Source of the DNA: Plantago ovata
Taxonomy: Eukaryota > Streptophyta > Magnoliopsida > Lamiales > Plantaginaceae
NCBI GenBank assembly: GCA_028274465.1
Contig: CM051456.1
Coordinates: forward strand, 96,873,050-96,937,049
Length of the DNA stretch: 64,000 nucleotides
Direction of reading: 5' to 3'
In this document: piece after piece, positions 21,632-31,502 of the stretch
How positions within the stretch are numbered: the stretch's first letter is position 1
Layout of the letters: each line of letters begins with the position of its first letter
Made by a program: the position numbers and the translations under genes
Notes under the pieces: model-generated
Seen by the model: only the letters and a program-made list of their open reading frames with translations
What the model was told of the DNA's origin: nothing
The model's database searches: none

Positions 21632-21850
21632 AACCTATTCTATCGAATAGGTTTGGGGAGGGGGTTGCTTCGTTGATCTTGTCTTTCGTCTTTGAGTCAT
21701 TGTAAAGTTTCCTTTTTCTTTTTCCTTTAGTTTTGTGTCCCAACCTATTCTTTCGAATAGGTTTGGGGAGGTGTCTTTGTAAAGAGTCTTTTCTTTTTCC
21801 TTTTCGTCTTTGTGCTCAAACCTATTCTCTCGAATAGGTTTGGGGAGGTG
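21632..21850 (+). repeat. Three hairpin plus G-run modules, Gag-C
   Basis: At 21632-21664, 21742-21772 and 21819-21850 a perfect 9-bp stem (AACCTATTC pairing with GAATAGGTT) runs straight into TTGGGGAGG. The stems are identical in all three copies, while the 4-base loops differ (TATC, TTTC, TCTC). The G-run matches the core of the polypurine tract. Confidence 0.9.
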
Positions 21851-21883
21851 TTTTTGACACATAGTACTGCTGCTTGCCCCTAT

Positions 21884-22017
21884 AAAAAAAAGAAAGAGAA
21901 AAAAAAAAAAAGAAAGAAAAAAAAAAGAGAGAAAAAGAAAAGAAGAAAAGAAAAGAGAATAGAAAACAAAAAAAGGGGAAGAAAGAAAATAAAGAATAAG
22001 ACCCAAAAGCAAAAGAA
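21884..22017 (+). repeat. Purine-only tract (A/G), Gag-C
   Basis: Over 120 bases almost without pyrimidines on the plus strand, mainly A with scattered G. Gag-D has one at 32228-32345 and Gag-A one at 25770-25912 (reverse strand), all between the hairpin modules and the word AAGAAGGGTC. Translations of it (Lys/Arg-rich) are not genes. Confidence 0.9.
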
Positions 22018-22594
22018 GGGTCGTTGCAAGCCAAAAGCAGTCTCGTAGTGTCAAGTGTCATGTAAATATTTGTTTTTGAAGTTATCGAGTTGTAAATTTT
22101 ATCTTTCGTTTCGTGTCGCCTTTGTCCAAGGCCTGTTGTTTACCACCCTCGTCTTGCTATTCAAGAAGTGGTTGAAGGAGACTCATACTTTGAGAGTCTG
22201 GGTAGAATAGGGGAGTGTTATCTTTCTAAGGGAACCCTCCTTCGTTTGATGAGAGCCAGTATTGGTTCGCCCTCTCTTGAGGAAAAGTCTCGCTTGGTGA
22301 ACAGAAGTAAGTCCTCGGTTTCGTAGGCACGGGGCAATTGTAGTATGATAACATGCATCATTGTGTCGTCACTGACCAGGTCCAGGTAGAAGTTGTTACG
22401 AGAGACTCCTTTGTTTAACCAAGTGCACTTGAGAATGTGTATATTCGCAATCGAGGCATACTTCAACCTACTTGCATGTCATGCTCATTTGGTCTTGTTC
22501 ATAAGCATTTGGTAGATTCAATAGATTAGTTCACTTTACTTGGCATGAGACTCCTTTTGTGTTGCATTTAGGTTAGTTTGTTGCTTGAGGACAA

Positions 22595-22617
22595 GCAAAG
22601 GTTTGGTTTGGGGAGTT
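22595..22617 (+). promoter_or_regulatory. Gag-C polypurine tract
   Basis: GCAAAGG then TTTGGTTTGGGGAGTT directly precedes the 3' LTR start TGATGAACG. It is the expected primer for plus-strand DNA synthesis. Confidence 0.88.
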
Positions 22618-24022
22618 TGATGAACGTATTTTTGACGCGTTCATCTTGTCTTTTTCACCTTCTTTTGCTATCTTCTAGCCTTGTTTTTTGGTTAGTTTTG
22701 TAGAATTGTGTCACGTTTTGTGTTTTCTGCATTTTCAGGCACTTAGGTACGAAACGGCGTTTTTGGAGCTAAAAACGAGCCTTTTTGATGGAAAAGATGG
22801 CCCCGTTGAAGTTCTCCAATCTCCGTGGCTTGTTCGTAGGTGTTTGAGCATCAATAAGCATCGAGAAGGATGAGTCCAAGGCACCCGAGGGCCATGCGAG
22901 GGCAAAAAGATTGAGTTTGAAGACAAAAATCTGCCCAGGAGCCAAGCTAAGCGCCTGGAATAGTGAAGCGCTTCGCTTCAATTTCCATGAGCTTGGGCAC
23001 AGAAGCCAAGCGAAGCGCTTGGAGTGCCCGAAGCACTTCGTTTGCCAAGCGGTCCGCTTGGCTTCTCCAAGCGGTCCACTTGGCAGCGGTTACGTTTTCG
23101 GATTTTCCTTCTTAGATCTGATCTTTGATCATTTTTTGAATATCTTTTGAACTGTAACTTCGTTTGGGAGAGCTCCTAAGCCCCAAAACTCAGGGAATAT
23201 TCATATTTCTTTGTATTTTAGCTTGGGATTCAAGGTTTTGATTGAGGATTCATCCTTTGTAATCATCTACGGAGAGGTTTTCTTTGATTCCCACTGATTA
23301 GTGACAGCTTTGGTGGTAACTTGTATCACTCTCTTGTCTTGTAGTTTAATATGATGTATTCCAATTATTATTCATATGAATTGATGTCTATGTTGATGAA
23401 TATGAGTAGCTAAATCTCTTGTGTTGGTGGTAGAATGTAGAATATGCATGCTATGGGTTATGTTTATGCTTACATGAGATTGTGATTCAATCTTGCTGCA
23501 AATCCCTTCATATGATTCTTAGTTGCCTATAAAATATATTCGAATTGAGTATAGTGACAAACTCTTGGTCAATGAAAGCTATAGGATTGTATGTTAGAGA
23601 TTTGCAGCATGCTAGATAAATGGTGTTGGTGACAAGCACCTCTAAATTATTGATAGTGATCTTTCATGATGTGTGTCTTAAATTTGCCTAGACAAGTTGC
23701 TTAGCAGACGTGAACGAAGGTTCTACGCACTGAACTTGTGAGCATATACGTAACCCATGCATGTGTATTTGATTTCTACCACCAACCGTTTTCCAAGCTT
23801 GTTTACAACAATCTGTTTTCTCGCTGCTATTGTTCAAATGAAACGATTCTCAAGCATTTGAACTCGTTGACTGAAATTACTTGCAAAAACCTCAAGCAAA
23901 GCCACGTTAGGTCCCGAGAGAACGACACTCGGGGACAACTTGCCATTGCACTCTAGTTCGTGTAGTGATAAGTGTTCTTAGGCTTTTAAAACAAATTTAA
24001 TTGGTGAAAAACGACATCATCA
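22618..24022 (+). repeat. Gag-C 3' LTR
   Basis: A 1405-bp LTR nearly identical to 14603-15999; visible differences include a few point changes in the palindrome cluster (22945-23086) and a short insertion near 22908. It is followed by the target duplication GACTA at 24023-24027. Confidence 0.95.
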
Positions 24023-24027
24023 GACTA

Positions 24028-25169
24028 TAACTTGCTTTATCTATTTAACAAGTGAATATAAAACAACAGACAGATAGCAATAGGGGGTTTCTAGCAGATA
24101 ATGGAGATTGGTGATAGTATAGTCCTTCTTAACATAATGGGTCGATAATCATGCATAAATTCCTCGGTCTTGCATAGAGATCTTTGAATCAATCTAGTGT
24201 CCTGTTGCAAGTATTAAGCACTACGAAGATAATCTGGTCTGACTAGTCAATCACGGTTGTCCTAATGTGTTCCGTAATTATTCAACACTACGAAGATAAT
24301 TGGTCTGATGGCCGACTAGTGTCCAATTGTGCATAATGATCAATACAACATACGAGAATTTTGGTTACAACTGATCAACGAAATAAAGCAATGACACGGA
24401 GTATAATGCGCGATATAGCCATTAGCATGATTATCTTCCCTCGCTAAGAATTCACATACTACCACCAATGATAAGTTTAGTTACTCATATTATGCATGCA
24501 ATCAACAGACATCATAGAAGAAAACATATTGAAAGATAAATAAAATAAGTAGAATAAAACTGTAAGATACAAAGTTACCGAAGGTTGTCAATCTCCGGAT
24601 GATTGCGATCCTACGAGCTCCAAACTGCTATGAAAAAGTATCCCCTAAGCTATGGAACTCCCAGGACAGGCCCCGGGAAGTTCCTACCTAAAACTATAGA
24701 GAGAGGTGAGAAAGTAGGCTTGGAAAGATATGATTTTCGAGAAAAACTGAGCTCTATATATAGGCCCCGAATAATCACGGGGCGGTTCGCCCCACAATGC
24801 GGCGGTTCGCCCCAGAGGATTTTCGCGGAATTTCCGCGTTTTCGACGCATTTTTGGATTTCTTCACCTTTTCGGACTCGGTTTCTGACTTCTAGTAGCCT
24901 TCTAACCTCCAGATTCGGCCCCTAGACTTCAAATCCTATCCGGAAACCTTCAGATACTCCAAATAGGCCTCTGGAACACCAATTCCTTGTAAACTTCAAT
25001 ATAATTGCTCGGAAATCTTCGAATTTCAACCAAAACCTGTAAAATAAAATCTAAAGGGAAACGTGACACTATTCTAATAAAATGTACTAAAATATAGCTA
25101 AATTAACATAGAGGATAGCTAAAATAGGTGAAAAAGACTCGAATGAAAGTGTAAAATACACATTCATCA
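24028..25169 (-). repeat. Gag-A 3' LTR, main fragment
   Basis: Continuation of the LTR begun at 14484, collinear with 36480-37602. It contains GGGGCGGTTCGCCCC palindromes near 24779-24813 next to a TATA-like CTATATATAG (24753-24762, read on the minus strand). A 40-bp internal repeat with the word CACTACGAAGATAAT occurs at about 24219 and 24287. It ends ATTCATCA at 25169. Confidence 0.93.
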
Positions 25170-25200
25170 AACTCCCCAAACCGAACCTTTGCTTGTCATC
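25170..25200 (-). promoter_or_regulatory. Gag-A polypurine tract
   Basis: On the minus strand, GACAAGCAAAGG followed by TTCGGTTTGGGGAGTT abuts the LTR start. It is nearly identical to the tract of Gag-D. Confidence 0.88.
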
Positions 25201-26740
25201 AAGCAACTAAGCTAGACTCTAATACAAAAAACATGCAAGACACAAAATGGAGTTTCATGCCAAATAAAACGAACTAATCTACTGAATCTACCAAATAACA
25301 TATGAACAAAAACCATATAAATCAAAGCATGAATATAGGTTGAAGAATACCTCGATTGACTTATACACATCCACATAAGCACTTATGTCAAGACAAGATA
25401 GTCTCTCGTAACATTCTCTACCTGGACCTAGTCAGTGACGACGTAATGATGCATGCTAAGATACGAATGGTTGCCCCGTGCCTATGAAACTGAGGACTTA
25501 CTGCTGTTCCACCATGTTAAGACTTTCCTTCAAAAGAGGTCGAACCAGTACTGGCTCTCATCAAACGAAGGAGGGTTCCCTATAAAAGATAACTCTCCCC
25601 TATTCTATCCATCTCTCAAGTAAAGTCTTAAACTATTCACCACTTCCTGAATGACAGGACGAGGGTGGTCTAGAAAAGATGACTCTCAAGACAAAAAAGA
25701 TAAAAAATAAAAAACACGATTACGAACATCACAAAAATGGAAAAGACTCAACACTTTGCTAAACTGCTATTTGGCTTCCTCTTTTTTTCGACCCTTCTTT
25801 GCTTTTTGGGTCTTTTTCTTTTTTTCTTTTCAGATTCTTTTTTTTTCTTTTTCTCTTTTTTTTTTCTGGAAGTTTTCTTTTTTATTCGATTTTTTTTTCT
25901 AGCCAGCAGTAGCATAACAAAGAGAAACAAAAAATGACTCACACGACTTCCCCAAACCTATTCGAAAGAATAGGTTGGAGTACAAAATTTACGGAAAAGG
26001 GAAAAATAAACTCACGATACGAAAATGAAAAACAGAAACAAGTCTAACGAAGGTGTAACCCCCTCCCCAAACCTATTCGGAAGAATAGGTTATAAACAAA
26101 GGATCACACAACCTCACACTACCTCCTTCCTAGGCATTTAACAATCTCAAAGCATGGTGAAGACTTGTTGCCTCTTAGGTACATAATTACTCGGGAAAAC
26201 AACCATAAGACCCTAACATGCATCATCCTATTATAAAGGCCTTCGTGAACCGCAGTAGAGAAAACACCACTAAGTGATGTCGAGACTACCTAGCTCAACT
26301 AAGTGCAATACGTAAATGTGACAAGTCAAGCGAGAAAAACCTCAAACAAATTCATAGAGATGAAGCATACGATTAATGGCATAGCTAGTTGATCTACCCA
26401 ATACAATAATTCAAAAAATTCGGCAATAAACTCCATATAAAACATGCAAAACTATCCTAGGATGAATGTAGTGAATGCAACCTAAAAATCTAAGAAAGCA
26501 GTAAACGTGCAAATGCAAATGCAGACGGATAAAGCATGCAAGGTACTATACTCATACTACCAATACCAAGCTCCAAACTAACAACATCAGATCACTTAAA
26601 TCCCATCTCCCTCATGAAATTTACGCTAGTCTCTAGTAGTAAGAAAATGAGGAAATAAGATGTGATACTAGATGTTACCCCATGGTTTGGCCTCGGTCGG
26701 CTGAGTATGCTGCTTGTGGGTTATTGGGCCTCCTCTGTGA
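25201..26740 (-). other. Gag-A 3' non-coding tail
   Basis: No credible ORF. Read on the minus strand it is collinear with the Gag-D tail (31500-32940) and, more loosely, the Gag-C tail. It contains a pyrimidine-rich stretch on the plus strand at 25770-25912 (purine-only on the minus strand) and two hairpin modules. Confidence 0.85.
25955..26091 (-). repeat. Two hairpin plus G-run modules, Gag-A
   Basis: At 25955-25976 and 26070-26091, perfect 9-bp stems (AACCTATTC / GAATAGGTT) enclose 4-base loops GAAA and GGAA (plus-strand reading). On the minus strand each is followed by TTGGGGA. The stem is the same as in Gag-C although the flanking sequence has diverged. Confidence 0.88.
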
Positions 26741-26743
26741 GCT

Positions 26744-27519
26744 TTATAGGGTGTCATCAGGTCTTCTGGTAAGTGCGGTAGTTCCACTTATAGGCTGGAC
26801 AGGAACAACTCCTCTATCAGGATCATCATTTCCCGTATGGCCTTCATTGTCACTACTTTCACGCACATCCTCACTAGTAGAGTTGTAGTGGCAGGTAGAA
26901 TTCTCAAGAGTAGCCGCCGCTGTTATGGAATCCTCCATCCTGGAGCCCTCCAATAGGATGTGAACTGTTGAAGGGGAAAGGGCAGTGGTATCAGGACCTC
27001 CCTCTCCAACGTTTTACACCTCGAGAAGGTTTCAGTAAGCTGCTTGGACACTAAGAAGTCTTCTCCCTTTTTTTCCAATTTTGTCCACATTCTCTACCGT
27101 GTACCCGACCGATGTCTATATGATGCTCACTTTAGAGGCAGGCAAGGGGCACCCCAACAAGGTGCTGGGTACCCATGTCATTACGTTTTGGAACCAAGCT
27201 AGCGCTTCGGAACCTTCGAGCAACTTCAGACTCAAGATCGAATCCGTCGCGGCAAGACTGTGCCGGTGCCTTCCTGTTCACTTGAACTCTGCAGTCCTCG
27301 TGATGGAGTGCTGACATAATAGTGGTTTCTGACCCTTCGGTGGTGCATGAATAGGCATAGGAGTCCTTACTCCAGGTGTACTCTAGCTCCTCCTCTTGGA
27401 TAATCCACGACGTTGTTGCCAAACCCCTTGGCCCGAACGCACATCTAGCGAGATTACCTTCCTTGACATGGTTCTTCACAGCGATCATACGGGAATGCTC
27501 CTTCCCCTTGGTATGGTAC
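26744..27519 (-). pseudogene. Gag-A 3' ORF remnant
   Basis: Two minus-strand open stretches, 27539-27132 and 26953-26744 (the latter begins MEDSITAAATLENS), lie where Gag-C has its intact 3' ORF. An acceptor-like TTTTTAG|GTACC at 27520 corresponds to the one before the Gag-C ORF, but the expected ATG reads ATA. I could not recognise a domain. The very end (ACTCAGCCGACCGAGGCC, minus strand) matches the end of the Gag-D gag ORF. It is either a decayed accessory protein or a different 3' gene. Confidence 0.5.
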
Positions 27520-28060
27520 CTAAAAACAGCTGTTAGCACCTCGAATGACTCAAAACTGACTCAAATACATACTAGTGTAAAAACGAAACACACAAGTGAT
27601 AAAATCAACAATCGAACTCCCCAAACCGCAATGTCTAGCCTAGCTTCTTCATCATGCAACATATCAACGTAACTACTACATGCAATACATCACATCATGC
27701 TCTTACTAGACAACCAATATCCTTGATAACAAGGCTCAATTCATACCATAGCAGCGCAAAAATTCTACCAGCATAAATCCTCATTCTTAACTAATAAGCA
27801 TTCTATCGTCAAATCCACCAACATTACACCAATAAACATATCCATATGCTAGAAATCAAAGATAAAGACATAATGCATAACAAGATATATTATCTAATAG
27901 CAAAATACCCAAATCAACAATTTAAGCAAAATTGAGCATGCAATTGATAGTAAATAACATGTCTAATCATATAAACAACATACCCATGCATCAAACAAGC
28001 ATAATTGAAGCTCAAATTAGAAAACCACCAAATTCGAAAATAGAGTTCTTAAAGATGATA
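27520..28060 (-). other. Putative intron upstream of the Gag-A 3' ORF
   Basis: On the minus strand a donor-like CAGAG|GTATC at 28060 and an acceptor-like TTTTTAG at 27520 bound about 540 AT-rich bases. The position and splice words match those in Gag-C. There is no transcript support. Confidence 0.45.
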
Positions 28061-28293
28061 CCTCTGATCTGCAAATCTAACGAATTAGGATGAAATCTGT
28101 TCGGATAGGATGATAGATCATGTAATAGGCTTCGAATTAAGCTAAAGAACACTCAATTTGGTCAAGAAATGAAGAAGTTATGAAGATTTAGAAGCAAAAT
28201 CGCACTTTTCGGGTTTTTTAGGAGTAAGGATGAAGAAGAATGAAGAAAATAAGGTTTTGGGGTTCAAATCCGCGTTTTTGAAGATCTGGGGCC

Positions 28294-28345
28294 GTGGGGC
28301 GGTTCGCCCCACACGGGGCGGTTCGCCCCGTGCTCCCCAATGCGG
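28294..28345. repeat. GC-rich palindromes, Gag-A internal
   Basis: Two copies of GGGGCGGTTCGCCCC in tandem, then a partial GGGG copy, lie between gag-protease and the 3' ORF. The same palindrome is found next to the TATA box in the LTRs of this family. Confidence 0.88.
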
Positions 28346-28533
28346 GGAGTCGGTTCCCGTCGTCACAAAATGCGGTTTTAATCCTCGAAACCAATTTTTT
28401 CAAAAAACCACTCGAAAAATCTTACTCAAACAAAAGCACATACGACACACAAATGAACAAATTCGCATACGAGAAGCAAATAGTTCAAGAATGAATGCAT
28501 GCAGAAAAGCAGTAAAGAAAGCGATAAAAATTT

Positions 28534-28547
28534 CGGGTTGCCTCCCG
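28534..28547 (-). promoter_or_regulatory. Post-protease palindrome, Gag-A
   Basis: On the minus strand CGGGAGGCAACCCG lies 46 bases after the gag-protease stop, as in Gag-C at 18493. It is preceded by a CGCT word in both. Confidence 0.72.
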
Positions 28548-28592
28548 GATAGCGTCATTGTTTAAAGTCTTTGACTCGACTCCTGTCTGCGC

Positions 28593-28686
28593 CTATCTCC
28601 TCTTTTTGCGGGTACTAGGCTTCCCCTTCATTGATCTCCTCTCCATGCCACGAACCTGTGAATAAGAAAGAATATAGGCTGCAAGA
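28593..28686 (-). pseudogene. Gag-A gag-protease, C-terminal piece
   Basis: This is the last 30 or so codons of the Gag-A protease frame, separated from the rest (34235-36192) by Gag-D. Across the duplication CAAGA the frame continues to a TAG at 28595-28593. The end is basic (KPSTRKKRR). Confidence 0.75.
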
Positions 28687-29953
28687 TGATGAATGTGTAT
28701 TTTACACTTTCATTCGAGTCTTTTTCACCTAATTTAGCTATCCTCTATGTTAATTTAGCTATATTTTAGTACATTTTATTAGAATAGTGTCACGTTTCCT
28801 TTTAGATTTTATTTTTACAGGTTTTGGTTGAAATTCGGAGATTTACGGGCAATTATATTAAAGTCTACAAGGAATTGGTGTTCCAGAAGCATATTTGGAG
28901 TATCTGAAGGTTTCCGGATAGGATTTGGAGTCTAGGGGCCGAATCTGGAGGTTAGAAGGCTACTAGAAGTCATAAACCGAGTCTGAAAAGGTGAAGAAAT
29001 CCAAAACCGCGTCGAAAACGCGAAAATTCCGCGTTTACACTGTGGGGCGAACCGCCCCGTGCCTCGGGCGAACCGCCGCGGGCAATTTCCGGGCCTATAT
29101 ATAGTTGCGAGTTTTCTCTCCGAAAATCATATCTTTCCAAGCCTACTTTCTCACCTCTCTCTATAGTTTTAGGTAGGAACTTCCCGGGGTCTGTCCTGGG
29201 AGTTCCATAGCTTAGGGGATACTTTTTCATAGCAGATTGGAGTGCGTAGGATCGCAATCATCCGGAGATTGACAACCTTCGGTAACTTTGTATCTTACAA
29301 CTTTTATCTACTTATTTTATATTCTTTCAATATGTTTTCTTCTATGATTGCTATTGATTGCTGCACATTATGAGTAGCTAAATTTATCGTTGGTAGTAGT
29401 ATGTGAATTCTTAGCGAGGGAAGATAATCATGCTAATGGCTATATCGCGCATTATACTCCGTGTCATTGCTTTATTTCGTTGATGAGTTGAACACCAAAA
29501 TTCTCGTATGTTGTATTGATCATTATGCACACTAGGACACTTGTCGGCCAATCAGACCAAATTATCTTCGTAGTGTTGAATGATTACGGAACACAATAGG
29601 ACGTTAGTTGTTGACAGGTCAGACCCATATTATCTTCGTAGTGCACAATACTTACAACAGGACCCAAGATTCATTCAAAGATCTCTATGCAAGACCGAGG
29701 AATTTATGCATGATTATTGACCCATTATGTTAAGAAGGACCATACTATCACCAACCTCCATTATCTGCTTGAAAACCCCCTATTGCTTTCTATCTGCTGT
29801 TTTATATTCTCTTGATTAAATAGATAAAGCTAGTTATAGTCCTGAGAGAACGACACTCGAGTCATTCTATTGCTACACTACGGTTTTCGTTGTAGTTGTG
29901 GATTGCCTTTGGCTTATTACAAATTTATTTGACTGAATCTGACACGTTCATCA
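28687..29953 (+). repeat. Gag-D 5' LTR
   Basis: A 1267-bp LTR, TGATGAATG to TTCATCA. It differs from the 3' LTR at only a handful of visible places (for example single-base indels near 28813 and 29363). The U5 word GAGAGAACGACACTC is at about 29843-29857. Confidence 0.95.
29042..29104 (+). promoter_or_regulatory. Gag-D LTR core promoter: GC palindromes plus TATA box
   Basis: Two palindromes (GGGGCGAACCGCCCC at about 29043-29057 and GGGCGAACCGCCGCGGG at about 29065-29082) are followed after 12 bases by CTATATATAG (29095-29104), a good plant TATA box. Transcription would then start around 29130, defining R and U5. The same order is seen in every LTR of the family. Confidence 0.7.
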
Positions 29954-29956
29954 AAT

Positions 29957-29974
29957 TGGCGCCGTTGCCGGGGA
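29957..29974 (+). promoter_or_regulatory. Gag-D primer binding site (tRNA-Asp type)
   Basis: TGGCGCCGTTGCCGGGGA, identical to the primer sites of Gag-A and Gag-C, begins three bases after the LTR. Confidence 0.92.
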
Positions 29975-30206
29975 CTATACTCCTTTTTTCTGTTTAATTT
30001 GCTTATATTTACAGCTTTAGATTCCTAATTCTACTAGTTTTAGTTTTCCTTTTCAATCTCTCTCTGATACTGCTTTCCTAGTCTGTTTCTAATTTCTCTT
30101 TCCTAGCCTTAGTAGTATTCGATATCTAGATTTATTCTCGATTTTTTGAAATTTCTAACGAGGCTAATTTTTAGTTTTGAGTTACTCTTACTACAGACGT
30201 ACAGGT

Positions 30207-31502
30207 ATGATGTCCATGCGCGCTCGCATGACACCCCAATTCTCGCATGTGAGGAGAGGATCTTCCATATACCTGGAAGACGAGTTAAGGAGGTATGAGG
30301 TGACGGAGTCCATGGTGAGGTACTTACCGAGGTACGAAGATGGAGTAGGGATGGACCCATGGAGTTTCATTCGATCCTATGAGGAGGAAATAGAAAGAAT
30401 TCCAGTAAAAGGGTTTACTAAGGACCAATTATGCAGGAAACTATTTTCTTTTGCTCTTGGGTATGAGCCGAGGCGTTGGATTGCAAGGTTTGAACTAGGA
30501 TCGCTGAAAACTTGGGGCCAAGTAGTAGAGGAGTTCTTGGCGTGGTTCATGCCTTATCATGAGACAATTGCCTTACGTGATAGGATCCAATATTTCGAGC
30601 AAGGAGAGTATGAGCAGTTTTGTGACGCCTACGAACGTTTTGAGATGTATAAACGTGAGTGCCCCCATCACCGTTTCGAAGATGGGGAGTTGATTTGGTG
30701 CTTCGTTGGTGGACTTCGTGAAGAGGAACGACTTAGAGTGGATCAGTTGAGCGGCGGTCTGGGAGAATGTACGGTCGACGAGGCAGAAGAAGTCCTCTGT
30801 AAGTACGCCAGAGGTTCAACACAATCCGATGAGGTCATACCAATTCACATCACCGCAAAGGAAGTAGATCGAGGTGAAGCAGGAAGCTCAGCCGAGGAAG
30901 ATGCACATTCCGAGCAAGTTGAAGATGACCTTCGTATAGCAAAAGTTGTTGAAAAAGTTGAAGTAACTGAGCATCTTACGGAAAAATTCAGCTTGTTGAA
31001 TTGTGCTGAAGTAGAAGAGGTTCGAGAACTTGAAGAGGAGAAAGGATTGGAAGGCGACGCCCCCCTGGAGGTGGGGGGCGAGTCGCCCAGCATGGGGGGA
31101 GAACCGCCTCCCATGACCAGTGAGCTGGACGACCCCAGCTCCCCTGTTTCTTTACTCCCAGACATTCGCATCAACCCAAAACCACTTCCTTCCGTTACTA
31201 CTGAGGTTCTTAAGTACAAAGAGGTGAATCTACTTCTCCGAGGTGGAAAGCTTGACAAGCAAGATACACAGGAGCCACCACTAAACAAGCACCTCGATGA
31301 AGTCAAAGTGAATGTCCTCCTATTGATGAAGTCCTTATTGGATATGCCTGCAAAGCAAACCAGTCCATTCACCATGGTGAGATCTTTGAAACTTCCTAGG
31401 TCTCTTTGCTACATCGGACCAAGAGAATGGCGGCCACCGTGGGGAGGTACTCTTGAGTCCATTCTTGAATACTCAGCCGACCGAGGCCAAACCGTTCGGT
31501 AA
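30207..31502 (+). CDS. Gag-D Gag protein
   Basis: The best start is the first of two ATGs at 30207 and 30210 (MMSMRARMTPQFSHVRRG), giving 431 residues. A capsid-type retrotransposon gag domain spans about residues 45-220: RKLFSFALGYEPRRWIARF, LKTWGQVVEEFLAWFMPY, FEMYKRECPHHRFEDGELI. It is only distantly similar to the Gag of Gag-A and Gag-C, lacks the CCHC zinc knuckle and is not followed by protease. The C-terminal part is acidic, then contains a Gly/Glu/Pro stretch encoded by GC-rich palindromic sequence (about 31058-31120). The frame is fully open in a young element, which fits selection or very recent descent from a functional master. Confidence 0.88.
   Translation: MMSMRARMTPQFSHVRRGSSIYLEDELRRYEVTESMVRYLPRYEDGVGMDPWSFIRSYEEEIERIPVKGFTKDQLCRKLFSFALGYEPRRWIARFELGSLKTWGQVVEEFLAWFMPYHETIALRDRIQYFEQGEYEQFCDAYERFEMYKRECPHHRFEDGELIWCFVGGLREEERLRVDQLSGGLGECTVDEAEEVLCKYARGSTQSDEVIPIHITAKEVDRGEAGSSAEEDAHSEQVEDDLRIAKVVEKVEVTEHLTEKFSLLNCAEVEEVRELEEEKGLEGDAPLEVGGESPSMGGEPPPMTSELDDPSSPVSLLPDIRINPKPLPSVTTEVLKYKEVNLLLRGGKLDKQDTQEPPLNKHLDEVKVNVLLLMKSLLDMPAKQTSPFTMVRSLKLPRSLCYIGPREWRPPWGGTLESILEYSADRGQTVR

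Larger units (their letters stand above)
20646..22617 (+). other. Gag-C 3' non-coding tail
   Basis: About 2 kb without a credible gene. It holds a palindrome cluster (20850-20980), four polypurine-tract-like modules (21150-21850), a purine-only tract (21884-22017), and from about 21360 onward a sequence also present in Gag-D (31730-32967) and Gag-A (about 26400-25170, minus strand). The shared part includes AAATGCCTAGGAAGGAGGT and GGGAACCCTCCTTCGTTTG. Confidence 0.85.
14603..24022 (+). mobile_element. Gag-C: non-autonomous LTR retrotransposon with gag-protease and a 3' ORF
   Basis: This 9.4-kb element lies inside the Gag-A 3' LTR, with the 5-bp duplication GACTA on both sides. LTRs 14603-15999 and 22618-24022 (about 1.4 kb) start TGATGAACG and end CATCATCA. 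After the 5' LTR comes a TGGCGCCGTTGCC primer site, then gag-protease, a long non-coding stretch, a second ORF, a 2-kb non-coding tail and a polypurine tract. There is no RT, RNase H or integrase, so it must be moved in trans. The high LTR similarity suggests a fairly recent insertion. Confidence 0.95.

Noticed and set aside
21812-22048. Lys/Arg-rich ORFs in purine tracts (also 25737-25937 and 32190-32375)
   Set aside because: Low-complexity translation of purine-only DNA; differs between copies.
26640-27672. Possible host gene between Gag-A parts
   Set aside because: Lies inside Gag-A between gag-protease and polypurine tract, and its end matches Gag-D; better explained as a decayed element ORF.
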